A stretch of 45,878 bases of DNA, taken from positions 748,641-794,518 of the forward strand of contig NZ_JH636440.1 in NCBI RefSeq assembly GCF_000255705.1. The letters run 5' to 3'. This document shows, one piece after another, positions 33,707-42,319 of the stretch (its first letter is position 1; the number at the start of each line of letters is the position of its first letter). The DNA comes from Zavarzinella formosa DSM 19928 (lineage in GTDB: Bacteria > Planctomycetota > Planctomycetia > Gemmatales > Gemmataceae). The notes beneath the pieces were generated by a model, which did not search any database, was not told the DNA's origin, and saw only the letters and a list, made by a program, of their open reading frames with translations. Position numbers and translations under genes: made by a program.

Positions 33707-34309
33707 TCACCGACTGCTCACCAGCGACCAGATGACGAGGGTGATAACCGTCATAACGGCGAAAAACACCCAGCCCGCCACCTTCCACCACTGTGCGGAC
33801 GCATAACAGGTTTTGCATCGCAATTCGTAAGCCCCGCCGTCATCGTGCGCCATATAGATGCTTTGGAGGTGCGTCATGCAACTCAACGCGCCGCAACCCT
33901 GGCACAGGGTTGTCGCCGCCGCCTCACAGGCGTGGCAACGGGGGCTTGCCGGTCTGGTCGCCGGCGGTTCGGCGGCGCGAACGGGCGGATTCTTCAGGAG
34001 CGCCGCCTTCGCCTCGGTGAACTCCGCATCGGTCAGCGTGCCGGCATCCCGCAGTTTTTGCAGTTTCTGGAACTCATCCGCAAGGCCCGATGTCCCTCCA
34101 AGTTCGGGGGCATGGGTCGCTCGAACCGACAGAATTCGCCGAAACTCATCGACCAGCCGCCACCCGGTCACCCGGACCGTTTCCCCGGCGGGAATCAACG
34201 GCCCGACGGTGATCGCGTCGAATGATTTGCCCGCCACTTGAATCCGACCGGTTGCCGACACCTCGGTCAGGGTGCGACCGTATTGGCCGACACAGTCTTC
34301 CGCTCGCAT
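33707..34309 (-). CDS. NfeD-like / SHOCT / zinc-finger membrane protein
   Basis: 200 residues; the start at 34309 follows AAAGGAGA. An N-terminal strand-rich block (VGQYGRTLTEVSATGRIQVA then IPAGETVRVTGW) resembles the NfeD C-terminal domain. It is followed by a SHOCT-like helix pair (LQKLRDAGTLTDAEFTEAKA), then a B-box-like zinc finger (CHACEAAATTLCQGCGALSC) and a further CKTC, and finally a C-terminal transmembrane segment (VAGWVFFAVMTVITLVIWSL). The zinc finger and SHOCT parts suggest a protein-protein adaptor at the membrane. This combination is uncommon. Convergent with the LRR gene. Confidence 0.75.
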   Translation of the reverse strand: MRAEDCVGQYGRTLTEVSATGRIQVAGKSFDAITVGPLIPAGETVRVTGWRLVDEFRRILSVRATHAPELGGTSGLADEFQKLQKLRDAGTLTDAEFTEAKAALLKNPPVRAAEPPATRPASPRCHACEAAATTLCQGCGALSCMTHLQSIYMAHDDGGAYELRCKTCYASAQWWKVAGWVFFAVMTVITLVIWSLVSSR

Positions 34310-34404
34310 CCGGTCTCCTTTCCCAAAGAATCAGGCAAGCCGCCGTCCGAAGGAGAGGGCAGCCATGAGTTGCCCGGTTCTGATTATCTTCGAGGGAGCT
34401 TGCG

Positions 34405-34476
34405 ATGCCCGACCTGATTATGGCCGTTGATTTGGGACGGTTCAAGAGTGTTGCTTGTCTTTGTCAGCGATCCTGA
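34405..34476 (+). pseudogene. IS110-like transposase N-terminal remnant
   Basis: The ATG at 34405 (GAGGGAG 6 nt upstream) starts MPDLIMAVDLGRFKSVACLC followed by QRS and a stop. The AVDLGRFKSVAC segment resembles the N-terminal catalytic strand of IS110-family (DEDD) transposases, with Asp in the first position. Only 23 residues remain, so this is a fossil. The gap (34310-34619) shows no other recognisable gene. Confidence 0.4.
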
Positions 34477-34619
34477 TCTCGGATGAGCGGCGATGCTTCC
34501 CGCCGTCGGCGAGATTGGGGCCGGCGGTTCTTTTTGGATCGCTCCGGAATAAACAAGGATCATGCCCGCCTCTGTCCCGGCAGGACAGGGAATCGACGGC
34601 GACTTTTCGAGAGGCAATC

Positions 34620-35234
34620 ATGTCTGCAATTCAATCTCTGTGCACAAATCGTTCGGCGATCATCTTGGCGGGCCTGCTGCTGGCGGGCACGGCGGCCCCG
34701 GCGCAACAGTTCGTGCTTTTCGACGCCACGTTCACCTTCACCAAGGAAGATGCGGACAACTCCAAGCCGAGCAAGTCGCACTTTTACGTTCTCGGCAAGA
34801 TGCTCAACGCAGAGCGCCCCAAGGACTGGACGAGTCCGGTGGACTACCGGAACGGCACCGTCCACATCCGGGCCGAGGTGATCGAGAAACCGGCGGGGGG
34901 CGCGCCCACCACTTGGACACTCTGCTATATCCCAAACAAGGGCGAGAAGGCCGGGTACGGTTGCACCGGCACCGAGGTTTACAAAGAGAAGGGCGTCTAC
35001 GAACGGGATGTGAAGATGACCTCGTTCTGGCAGAACGACAACATCGTCTGGGAGCAGGGAATCAAGGAAATGCACTTGGTGATGAAGGACGACAGCGGCG
35101 GCAGCGGCCACGCCCACAAACGGACCGACCCGGAGAAATTCTTCCCGACCAAGATGCGGATCACCATGATCCAGGTGGCGAAAGGGTCCAAATACGATCC
35201 GAAACTGGTGCCGAACCTGCCCGAGAAAAAGTGA
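34620..35234 (+). CDS. Secreted protein of unknown function
   Basis: 204 residues from the ATG at 34620 (GAGAGG upstream). An N-terminal signal peptide (IILAGLLLAGTAAPAQ) is clear. The mature protein is polar, with a repeated aromatic pattern (FVLFDATFTFTKED, SHFYVLGKML) and a long charged C-terminus. No known family. It starts 38 bp upstream of the DinB-fold gene and may share a transcript with it. Confidence 0.7.
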   Translation: MSAIQSLCTNRSAIILAGLLLAGTAAPAQQFVLFDATFTFTKEDADNSKPSKSHFYVLGKMLNAERPKDWTSPVDYRNGTVHIRAEVIEKPAGGAPTTWTLCYIPNKGEKAGYGCTGTEVYKEKGVYERDVKMTSFWQNDNIVWEQGIKEMHLVMKDDSGGSGHAHKRTDPEKFFPTKMRITMIQVAKGSKYDPKLVPNLPEKK

Positions 35235-35271
35235 TCTCTTCTGACACAACCGCTCCGCAAGGAAGCAGTCA

Positions 35272-35799
35272 ATGAACGTTGAATTAGGCCGGGCCGTGGA
35301 AGTCTTGGAGCGGACGCCTGCCGTTCTGCGATCCCTGCTCGGCGGCCTGGGCGATTTCTGGATTTTGGGCAATTACGGCGAGAACACCTTCAGCCCGTTC
35401 GATGTCGTGGGCCATCTCATCGAAGCCGACCAAACCAATTGGATGACCCGCCTCCGGGTGATCCTTGAGCATGGCGAAACAAAACCATTTCCGGCATTCG
35501 ACCGATACGGCATGTACGAGACCAGCAAGGGCAGGACGATGGACGATCTGCTGGAATCGTTCGCCTCGCTTCGGGCGAGAAGCCTCGACGATTTGAAAGC
35601 CCTCAACCTGACACCCAAGCAACTGGACATTCGCGGCGCCCATCCGGCGTTTGGCGAGGTCACGATCCGGCAACTGATCGCCGCGTGGGTCGTTCATGAT
35701 CTCGGCCACCTGCATCAGGTCGCCAAGGCAATGGCGTTCCAATGCCGCGACGCCGTGGGACCGTGGCGGGAATACCTCACCATCCTGCCGCGAACTTAA
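35272..35799 (+). CDS. DinB-superfamily protein
   Basis: 175 residues from the ATG at 35272 (AAGGAAG upstream). The four-helix DinB fold is indicated by His48 in DVVGHLIEAD and the C-terminal HDLGHLHQVAKAM, together supplying the three His ligands of the family. Such proteins bind a divalent metal and may act as thiol-dependent transferases or as stress proteins; the substrate here is unknown. Cytoplasmic. Confidence 0.85.
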   Translation: MNVELGRAVEVLERTPAVLRSLLGGLGDFWILGNYGENTFSPFDVVGHLIEADQTNWMTRLRVILEHGETKPFPAFDRYGMYETSKGRTMDDLLESFASLRARSLDDLKALNLTPKQLDIRGAHPAFGEVTIRQLIAAWVVHDLGHLHQVAKAMAFQCRDAVGPWREYLTILPRT

Positions 35800-35895
35800 A
35801 TTTTTGCCGACAAATTAGAATGTGCCTGGTCTTGCCATGACATTTCCAAGAGATTGGAACCGGCCGTCAGTTCAAAATTTTGCCGCCGATCATGT

Positions 35896-36132
35896 CTATC
35901 GAGATGTCCGGGCCGACTTGGGGAATCCCCGATTCCTTGGGAGGGCGGGTTTGTTCTTGTTGAAGATGAATGTGAAGATGAGGACGCGCACGCTGCTGAT
36001 TCCCGTGGCGGCCTTGATAACGTCCTTGCGGATCTCCCCGCGCCTGATTAGTTGGATGGCATGCTGCCGTTGGCCAGCACATAATCGGCTTTCAAGTTGG
36101 CCATTTTGAAAAAGCTGCTTTACGGGCTGCAA
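35896..36132 (-). CDS. Possible small helix-turn-helix ORF (weak)
   Basis: A 78-residue minus-strand frame containing AIQLIRRGEIRKDVIKAATG, which resembles a helix-turn-helix (GE-I-R-K-DVIKAATGIS), and ending basic. No ribosome site and no neighbour suggesting function. The surrounding gap (35800-36208) is AT-rich and otherwise shows no gene. Confidence 0.25.
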   Translation of the reverse strand: MQPVKQLFQNGQLESRLCAGQRQHAIQLIRRGEIRKDVIKAATGISSVRVLIFTFIFNKNKPALPRNRGFPKSARTSR

Positions 36133-36208
36133 AATCTGGTGAAGCAGAAAGATGAATTAGAATGTCTGAATATGATTGGCTTGACGGAAAGTTTTGCAAA
36201 GTGATGGT

Positions 36209-36466
36209 ATGGGCGTTGCTGGATACGAACTAAATGACGTAACATCCAATTCCACAAATGAGTTAGAGAAAACGCCACTTCCACGCGCTGCAAAATCCGG
36301 TGCAGTTTCAGCAAATGCCCCTTCACTGGCTGAACTGATGGTAATGATGGCCAGCCTTTCCCCGGCAGACCGGCAACGATTGGCCTCTCTACTGAGCGGA
36401 GAGATTACTCTAAACCAGCAGAATACGCCTGGATTGTCTTGCGTTCCCGAACACCCACCTCAATAA
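36209..36466 (+). CDS. Small protein with a PSLAELM...LSPADRQRLA motif
   Basis: 85 residues from the ATG at 36209. A polar N-terminus is followed by a PSLAELMVMMASLSPADRQR helix motif and a short tail. The same motif, truncated, recurs at about 42140-42199 on the other side of the kinase/KaiC operon. The gene is convergent with the hybrid kinase, whose 3' end is 36 bp away. Function unknown. Confidence 0.45.
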   Translation: MGVAGYELNDVTSNSTNELEKTPLPRAAKSGAVSANAPSLAELMVMMASLSPADRQRLASLLSGEITLNQQNTPGLSCVPEHPPQ

Positions 36467-36502
36467 ATCATAACTCGGCTTTTGAAAATCAGCATTCCCG
36501 AC

Positions 36503-38161
36503 TCACTGACCGAGGAGGCGACGGATGGCGGCGAGCAGGTTAGATGACTTGAACGGTTTCTGCAGAAATTCCGTCAGGATTTCACCCTCGGATTTCAGGG
36601 CGATTTCGTCGGCCCCATACCCGCTGATAAGTAATACGGGGAGTTTTTTCCGCATCAGACGCAGTTCGCGGGCGGTTTCCTGTCCGCCCAAGCCCGGCAT
36701 GGTCATATCCAGGACAACGGCATCAATTTCATCCGGTCTCTCGCGGAACACGTTCAGTCCTTCCAGGCCATCCTTGGCCGACAGCACTTTGAGACCCGCT
36801 TTTTTGAGCGTTATTGTCACGATGTCTCGCACCGCTCGTTCGTCGTCGATCACCAGGATCGTGCCGGTTCCCTGCCAGCGCTCGCGCGAGCTTGGCGCGA
36901 TGACAACACTTTTGGAGCCTTCCAGGGCGGGAAGCGTCAAACGGAATGTGCTTCCCTTGCCGGGAACGCTGTGAATTTGAAGTTCACCGCGATGACCCCG
37001 GACGATTCCCTGAACCACGGCCAGTCCCAGTCCCCGGCCAGTAAATTTGGTGGTGAAGAAGGGATCGAGAATTTTGCCCATCAGTTCTTCGCTCATGCCA
37101 CATCCCGAATCCGCCACCTCCAAGAACACGCGCGGCCCTGATGCGGCGACCGTTTGGGGAGGATTCGCTTGCGAGCCGGCGGCCGCTTCCGGAACCAGTC
37201 CGGTGCGGATCTTGATTTCCCCGCCTTGGTCGCCGCCCGCCTCCGAAGCGTTGATGACCAGATTTAAAACAACCTGCCGGAGTTGGGTGGCGTCGGCCTC
37301 GACGCGAGGCAGATCCGAAGCCAGATCGAACACCAGCCGGGAATTGACCGAGATCGACGACCTCACCAATTTCCCCGTTTCATCGATTAGTCGGGAAAGA
37401 TCCACCGGCCCGACGACAAACCGTCCTTTGCCCGCGTAGGCGAGGATTTGCATCACCAAGTCGGCCGCCAGCCGGGCATTTTTTCCGACCTCCTCAAGCA
37501 TCGCGATGGCCGGCGAGTTCTTTGGCAAAATTTCAGAGGCCAGTTCGGCAAATCCGATCACAGGCGTCAGCATGTTGTTCAGGTCGTGGGCCAGTCCCCC
37601 CGCGAGGACGCCCAGGCTCTCCATTTTCTGGGACTGAAACATTCGGACCTGCAACTCATGCCGTTCCTGCTCTCCCCGCCGAATCGCGTCGATCAATTCG
37701 TGCTGTCGGACAGAGGAGACCATCAGGGCCTCGTTCATGCCCGCGACCCGCCGACGGAACAGGGCGATTTCTGTCGCATCGGTGATTTGCATCATCACCC
37801 CGACGGGACGACCATCCTCCCCCAAAATTGCCCACATGGCGTAAGACCAGTATTTAAGAGGAACATGAGCGTGTTCCTGTTCCTCCAAGCTTTCCGAAAT
37901 CCCGGTTTGAAGGACGCGATCAAGAAGTTCTCCGCACCCGTTCCCGGCCAGTTCGGGGACGGCTTTTACGAATTCGCGGCCAATGATTTCTTGGCAAGTG
38001 ATTTCCGCGAGACGTGAAAACGCGGGGTTTGAGTATCGGACGATGTGCGTCGCCCCTTCGACCGCCACCATTGGCCGGGAAGAGTATCGGGAAAAATAGG
38101 CGCAGAGACGAGACGGGTCGAAGGGATCGGTTATCGGTCTTGATGCGGTTTCCGCGTCCAT
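36503..38161 (-). CDS. Hybrid histidine kinase (PAS, HisKA, HATPase_c, REC)
   Basis: 552 residues from the ATG at 38161 (AAGGGGGG upstream); an upstream in-frame ATG at 38245 lacks such a site. PAS domain about 25-130 with PMVAVEGATHIVRYSNPAFS, HisKA with phospho-accepting His192 in GGLAHDLNN, HATPase_c with NLVINASEA and GRGLGLAVV, and a C-terminal receiver with Asp485 in LDMTMPGLGG. No transmembrane helix: a soluble sensor. Last gene of the KaiC operon, 128 bp after the second kinase. The PAS domains of the two kinases are similar, including an LDRV...SLEEQEH / LDRV...NLAEQEH segment. Confidence 0.92.
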   Translation of the reverse strand: MDAETASRPITDPFDPSRLCAYFSRYSSRPMVAVEGATHIVRYSNPAFSRLAEITCQEIIGREFVKAVPELAGNGCGELLDRVLQTGISESLEEQEHAHVPLKYWSYAMWAILGEDGRPVGVMMQITDATEIALFRRRVAGMNEALMVSSVRQHELIDAIRRGEQERHELQVRMFQSQKMESLGVLAGGLAHDLNNMLTPVIGFAELASEILPKNSPAIAMLEEVGKNARLAADLVMQILAYAGKGRFVVGPVDLSRLIDETGKLVRSSISVNSRLVFDLASDLPRVEADATQLRQVVLNLVINASEAGGDQGGEIKIRTGLVPEAAAGSQANPPQTVAASGPRVFLEVADSGCGMSEELMGKILDPFFTTKFTGRGLGLAVVQGIVRGHRGELQIHSVPGKGSTFRLTLPALEGSKSVVIAPSSRERWQGTGTILVIDDERAVRDIVTITLKKAGLKVLSAKDGLEGLNVFRERPDEIDAVVLDMTMPGLGGQETARELRLMRKKLPVLLISGYGADEIALKSEGEILTEFLQKPFKSSNLLAAIRRLLGQ

Positions 38162-38289
38162 CACCCACCCCCCTTGGCCCAAATGCCAACACCTCCGTCG
38201 TTCTTGACGATGAACCTTCATGGCGCCATCACATCGACAAAACATTCCGCGGATGTGAAAGACCTTCCGTTGGTTTCATTTCTGCGATT

Positions 38290-39936
38290 TCACGGTCGCG
38301 GCCGAATTGAATCTGTCGGCAACTTGGCAATGAGTTCGGCCAGAGTCCCCGGTTCCGCTGGTTTGGTCAAATGGCGGTCAAAACCGGCCTCTTGAGACTT
38401 TCGCCGGTCTTCTTCGGCTCCCCAACCGCTCAGGGCGATGAGAAACATGGGCTTTCCCCACGATTCGGCCCGAATACGCCGGGCGGCTTCGTAGCCATCC
38501 ATCTGCGGCATGCCGATATCCATCAAGATCACATCCGGCCGAAACTCATCCGCCGCCGCCACTCCTCCCGCACCATCCCAAGCAGTGCAAATCTCATGCC
38601 CGAGGATTCCCAGCATCATTCCGAGCGACTCGGCGGCGTCCCGGTTGTCATCGACAATCAGTACGCGCCGAGGCGAAGCGGAGAGCGTCGAGCCGGGCCT
38701 CGTGTTCAATTCAAGGGCCGGGGAAACGGCCATCGGCAGACGGACGATGAACTCGCTGCCATAACCGATTCCGTCGCTGATCGCTTCGACCCGACCGCCA
38801 TGCAATTCGACGAATTCCTTCACCAGCGACAATCCAATTCCCATGCCCCCCTGCGCCCGTTGCCAAGAGGTGTCCACTTGGACGAACACATCAAAGATGC
38901 GCGGCAGGTCTTCGGCGGAGATGCCGATTCCGCTGTCCCGGATGCCGGTCACCAATTCGTCGCCGTCCCGCCGGACGGAAAGCCGTATGTCGCCGCCCGG
39001 TTCCGCGTACTTGGCGGCGTTGTTCAGCAGATTTTGGAACACCTGCGCGAGCCTCGCCGGGTCGGCGTCCAGCGGGAGCGGTTCGTCCGGGATGGTCACG
39101 GTAATCCGATGGTCGCCGAGCGCGATCAAGGGTCGGCTGGCCTCCACAGCATCCCGAAGGATCACGGCGAGGTCTACCCGTTCCTTGCGGAGACTCGACT
39201 TGCCGGACATGATGCGGCTGACATCCAGCAGGTCGTCCACCAGCCGCACCATCTGCCGCAACTGCCGTTCCATCATCGCCCGTGAATTCTGATCCTTCAC
39301 CGGATCCCGGTTGGCCAGCTTGATAAATTCCATCCCGGCGCAGATCGCGGCCAGGGGATTGCGGAGTTCATGACTTAGCACCGCCAGAAATCGGTCTCTC
39401 GACTGCACAGCCGCCCGCAGGCGCGTGCTCAGTGACTCCGCCGCCGCCGCCAGTTCGTGTTGCCTGTTCGCGGAGACGAGCAACGCCTCGTTCATGGCCA
39501 CGACTTGTTGACGGAAAGAAGCGGTCTCCGTGGCATCTGTCACCTGAATCATGACCCCGACCGGCTGTTCGTCAGCCCCCAGGATCGCCCAAACCGCATA
39601 GGACCAATAAACGGGCGCCGGGCTGACGGACGGCACTGATTGATGTTCCTGCTCGGCCAGATTTTCCGGCGCCCCGGAATGGAACACCCGGTCGAGGAGC
39701 GCCAGACAGCCATTTCCAACCCCCTCCGGCACGGCCAGGGCGAAGGGGCGGTCGAGGAGGTCTTTGCTTTCTTTTCCCGCCAGCCGCGCAAACGCGGGAT
39801 TGAGATAAGTCACGACATGCGTCGATCCCTCGACGGCGACGATCGGCTGGGGCGAAAGTTCGGAGAGGCATCGGCCAAGGCCGGGAGGCATCAGGAGGGC
39901 ATGCCCGGCTGCCTCGAAATCGAGTTCCGCAGCCAT
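38290..39936 (-). CDS. Hybrid histidine kinase of the KaiC operon
   Basis: 548 residues from the ATG at 39936, with AAGGTG upstream. An N-terminal PAS domain (PIVAVEGSTHVVTYLNPAFA), then HisKA with His189 in LSHELRNPLAAI (the classical H-E-L-R-N form), HATPase_c with GxGIGLSLVKEFV, and a receiver with Asp473 in LMDIGMPQMDG. It starts 9 bp after the KaiC-like stop, so it is almost certainly co-transcribed. Its H box differs from that of the downstream kinase (HDLNN), suggesting different phosphorelay partners. No membrane segment, so it is probably a cytoplasmic sensor, and an output partner of KaiC is plausible. Confidence 0.92.
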   Translation of the reverse strand: MAAELDFEAAGHALLMPPGLGRCLSELSPQPIVAVEGSTHVVTYLNPAFARLAGKESKDLLDRPFALAVPEGVGNGCLALLDRVFHSGAPENLAEQEHQSVPSVSPAPVYWSYAVWAILGADEQPVGVMIQVTDATETASFRQQVVAMNEALLVSANRQHELAAAAESLSTRLRAAVQSRDRFLAVLSHELRNPLAAICAGMEFIKLANRDPVKDQNSRAMMERQLRQMVRLVDDLLDVSRIMSGKSSLRKERVDLAVILRDAVEASRPLIALGDHRITVTIPDEPLPLDADPARLAQVFQNLLNNAAKYAEPGGDIRLSVRRDGDELVTGIRDSGIGISAEDLPRIFDVFVQVDTSWQRAQGGMGIGLSLVKEFVELHGGRVEAISDGIGYGSEFIVRLPMAVSPALELNTRPGSTLSASPRRVLIVDDNRDAAESLGMMLGILGHEICTAWDGAGGVAAADEFRPDVILMDIGMPQMDGYEAARRIRAESWGKPMFLIALSGWGAEEDRRKSQEAGFDRHLTKPAEPGTLAELIAKLPTDSIRPRP

Positions 39937-39945
39937 GATTTCACC

Positions 39946-41448
39946 TTACTCTTTTGCCGTCGGCGCGTCGGTGGTATCCGTGCCGGGAATCGGTTCGGGA
40001 ATGCCGGTGATCAGTCCTTGATAGCCCGTCAGCCGTTTGCCGACTTTCAGGCCGTCGGAGGTGATTTCGTATTCGCAAATGTCGTTGCTATGGGCGCCCG
40101 CCCGCATTTTGACCACCATGAGGAGTTTGCGAAGCTGGCCTGCGATCTCCACGTAGCGAAGACGAATGATGTCGTCGCTCAGAAAGGAAATGGAGTACGG
40201 ACTCAACGCCAGTTCGGTGAAGGACTCGGCCACTTCGACGGTGCTTACGATCGTGACGCCGACACGTGTCAACGCCCCGATCATCCGGTAGAGCGATTCG
40301 CGGAAGTCGATGCGGAATCCGGGCGCAAGGGCCATTTCAAATCCCGCCAGCGAATCGATCACCACCCGTTTCGCGCCGATTCGCTTGACCGCCTCGATGA
40401 CCTCGCACATTGTCTCATCGACGGACAGGTCCAGGGGACGAAGATAAATGATGTCCAGTTTGCCATCGCGTTGGGGTGTCTCAAAATCCATGCCGAGTTT
40501 GGCGGCCCGCCCCGCGTACTCCTCCGGACGCTCCTCGAAAATGGCGACAATTCCCGGCTCTCCCTGCCGAATCCCCTCCGAGATGAACTGGGTGGCCAAG
40601 ACCGATTTTCCCGTCCCCGACGGCCCCGCGACCAGCAGACTGTCCCCCTCGGGAATACCGCCTCCCAGCATCGTATCCAGTTCGGAGATTCCCGTGGAAA
40701 GACGGCGGCGGTCGGGGGACTTGTCCTTCCGGCCGGTGAGACCGAAGGTGCGGGGAAAGGCTTGCAAGCCCCCCTCGGTGATCCGGAACGTGTGCAAGCC
40801 GGGAACAGATGCCTGGCCCCGAAGCTTCATGACTTGCAACTTCCGCACGATGGAATTCCGCTCGACCTGCTGATAGAGCCAGTAAAGACCGTCGGCGACG
40901 GTGAACACCGGGTTGTCGCGGATTTCCCCTTCGGTGTATTCGCCGATCAGAAAGGTGGTCGCCTGCCAGCTTGTCAGGTGAAGCGCCAGCCGTTGGACGA
41001 ATCCCTGAAGCTCCAGTTCGGGCGTGCCCGCCGTGGCTTTCCGCACCACAGTTCGGAACGAGTCCACCACCACGACGCCGGGGCTGGCCGCCTCGACCTC
41101 TTTGATGATCTCCTCCATGACGGCGTTCAGATCCCGTTCCAGAACGACCTGGCTCAGGTTGATGAACCGCACGGAGCCGTTAAGCTTGGCCGAATCAAAA
41201 AACCGGAATTGCTGCTGATACCGGAGCATCTTGATGGCCGGTTCGCCCAGCACGGTGAAATACAGGGCCGGCCGTTCCGGCGTGGCGTTGGCGAAGACCA
41301 CCTGATGGGCGAGCGTGGTCTTCCCGCAACCGGGCGAGCCGGCGATGATGTTGAAAGAATATTCGGGCAGGCCGCCGCCAAGAATTTCGTCCAGGCCGGG
41401 CACTCCGGTGGGTATTTTCCGGATCGTCACCCTGTTTTCCCCGTTCAT
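39946..41448 (-). CDS. KaiC-like double RecA-type ATPase
   Basis: 500 residues. Two RecA-like domains: Walker A GSPGCGKTT (Lys43) and GPSGTGKS (Lys281), Walker B Asp129 and Asp365. The CII catalytic pair is intact (Glu305-Glu306 in FEERPEE), while the corresponding CI pair reads Gly-Glu. At the cyanobacterial phosphosites, Ser431 aligns with Ser421 but Thr432 is replaced by Phe422. Thus ATPase activity and single-site phosphorylation are possible, but the two-site cycle is not. It overlaps the preceding small gene by ATGA (41445-41448). KaiA and KaiB are not present. Probably a signalling ATPase feeding the kinases downstream. Confidence 0.92.
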   Translation of the reverse strand: MNGENRVTIRKIPTGVPGLDEILGGGLPEYSFNIIAGSPGCGKTTLAHQVVFANATPERPALYFTVLGEPAIKMLRYQQQFRFFDSAKLNGSVRFINLSQVVLERDLNAVMEEIIKEVEAASPGVVVVDSFRTVVRKATAGTPELELQGFVQRLALHLTSWQATTFLIGEYTEGEIRDNPVFTVADGLYWLYQQVERNSIVRKLQVMKLRGQASVPGLHTFRITEGGLQAFPRTFGLTGRKDKSPDRRRLSTGISELDTMLGGGIPEGDSLLVAGPSGTGKSVLATQFISEGIRQGEPGIVAIFEERPEEYAGRAAKLGMDFETPQRDGKLDIIYLRPLDLSVDETMCEVIEAVKRIGAKRVVIDSLAGFEMALAPGFRIDFRESLYRMIGALTRVGVTIVSTVEVAESFTELALSPYSISFLSDDIIRLRYVEIAGQLRKLLMVVKMRAGAHSNDICEYEITSDGLKVGKRLTGYQGLITGIPEPIPGTDTTDAPTAKE

Positions 41449-41885
41449 CGTTCCTCCGCGCTTCCGGCATCCATGCCGGTGATGGATGCGTTCGGCCAGG
41501 CGTCACGCACGATGCCCAGCGTGAGCGGTTCGCCAATGAAAGTCACGAGCAGCCCGAGCAATTGGGCCACGACCACAAACCCGGCCTGCCCGCCGTCCTG
41601 ATGATCTTTGAGGTGTTGAAGTCCGTCCAGAGACCCGTCGGCTTTGACCTGAACGATGGCCAGCGCGGGCGATTCGACGATGGCGAGGGCAAGAGCCCGG
41701 GCCATGAGGGAACGGAATCCGGCTGCCCCCGCCAGTTTGGTCAACGGCACACGCAGCCTTTCACAAGTCCGCGCGGCCGCCACGCCAACCGCCTCGGCGA
41801 CGGCTGGACCAACCGCCTCGGCGGCAAGCAATTGCCTTGCGAGGTGTTGAATCACGGTGGTGGTGGAATTCGTCAAGCGAGTCAT
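41445..41885 (-). CDS. Small KaiC-operon protein, unknown
   Basis: 146 residues from the ATG at 41885, with GAGGTGA directly upstream. It has an Ala/Val-rich mainly helical N-terminal half and a hydrophobic C-terminal stretch (VVVAQLLGLLVTFIGEPLTL) that might be a membrane helix or buried core. Not similar in sight to KaiA or KaiB. First gene of the operon and translationally coupled to KaiC, so a regulator or partner of KaiC is plausible. Confidence 0.7.
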   Translation of the reverse strand: MTRLTNSTTTVIQHLARQLLAAEAVGPAVAEAVGVAAARTCERLRVPLTKLAGAAGFRSLMARALALAIVESPALAIVQVKADGSLDGLQHLKDHQDGGQAGFVVVAQLLGLLVTFIGEPLTLGIVRDAWPNASITGMDAGSAEER

Positions 41886-42319
41886 TCACCTCGGTTCGGG
41901 GGCGAGTATCCCGACACACCCGGCCGGTCCGAATCACAAGGTTCAGATGTTCTGGTGTTCCCGCCTTGTTCGGCGAACAACGACTGAACCGGGCAGAAAT
42001 CTTCACGGCCAAAGATCAGTCCCGTCAGTTAATGTACCAGTATGTCGGAAAGACTGCTCATTTACTTGGAAATATTCCGCAGTGTTTGATCAACAGGGAA
42101 GTGAGCGCTCGGGAGTTGATGAAAAGGCGGGAGCATGCTGTTTCCGCAAGCCACCCTTCGCTGGCTGACGTGATGGCGATGGTGGCCGGTCTTTCACTTT
42201 AAGAGCGGCCACGACTGCCGCTTTCCCAGGAGGGAAAATATGGAGTTAATGGAAAGACCTTATCTTTGACATCGTGACGAGCCGTGTTGGCCTTGCCTTC
42301 AATAATGAGGACAAGGCCG
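41886..42319. other. Divergent region upstream of the KaiC operon
   Basis: Contains the KaiC-operon promoter (minus) and the small frame at 42032. A short GTTCG...CGAAC palindrome lies near 41970. No other gene is clear. The 3' part (42203-42319) is AT-richer and separates from the fusion transferase gene. Confidence 0.35.
42032..42202 (+). CDS. Small ORF, truncated relative of the 36209 protein
   Basis: 56 residues from the ATG at 42032. Its ending HPSLADVMAMVAGLSL aligns with APSLAELMVMMASLSPADRQ at 36209-36466, but a stop follows immediately. DNA of the shared part is about 80 percent identical by eye. No ribosome site. Either a decayed paralog or a short active variant. Confidence 0.35.
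   Translation: MYQYVGKTAHLLGNIPQCLINREVSARELMKRREHAVSASHPSLADVMAMVAGLSL

Noticed and set aside
35822-36109. Plus-strand ORF of 95 residues in an AT-rich gap
   Set aside because: Composition resembles untranslated DNA, with hydrophobic runs lacking domain structure and no ribosome site.
39640-41601. Plus-strand frame of 653 residues opposite the KaiC-like gene
   Set aside because: Walker motifs and operon structure support the minus strand; the plus frame has no recognisable fold.
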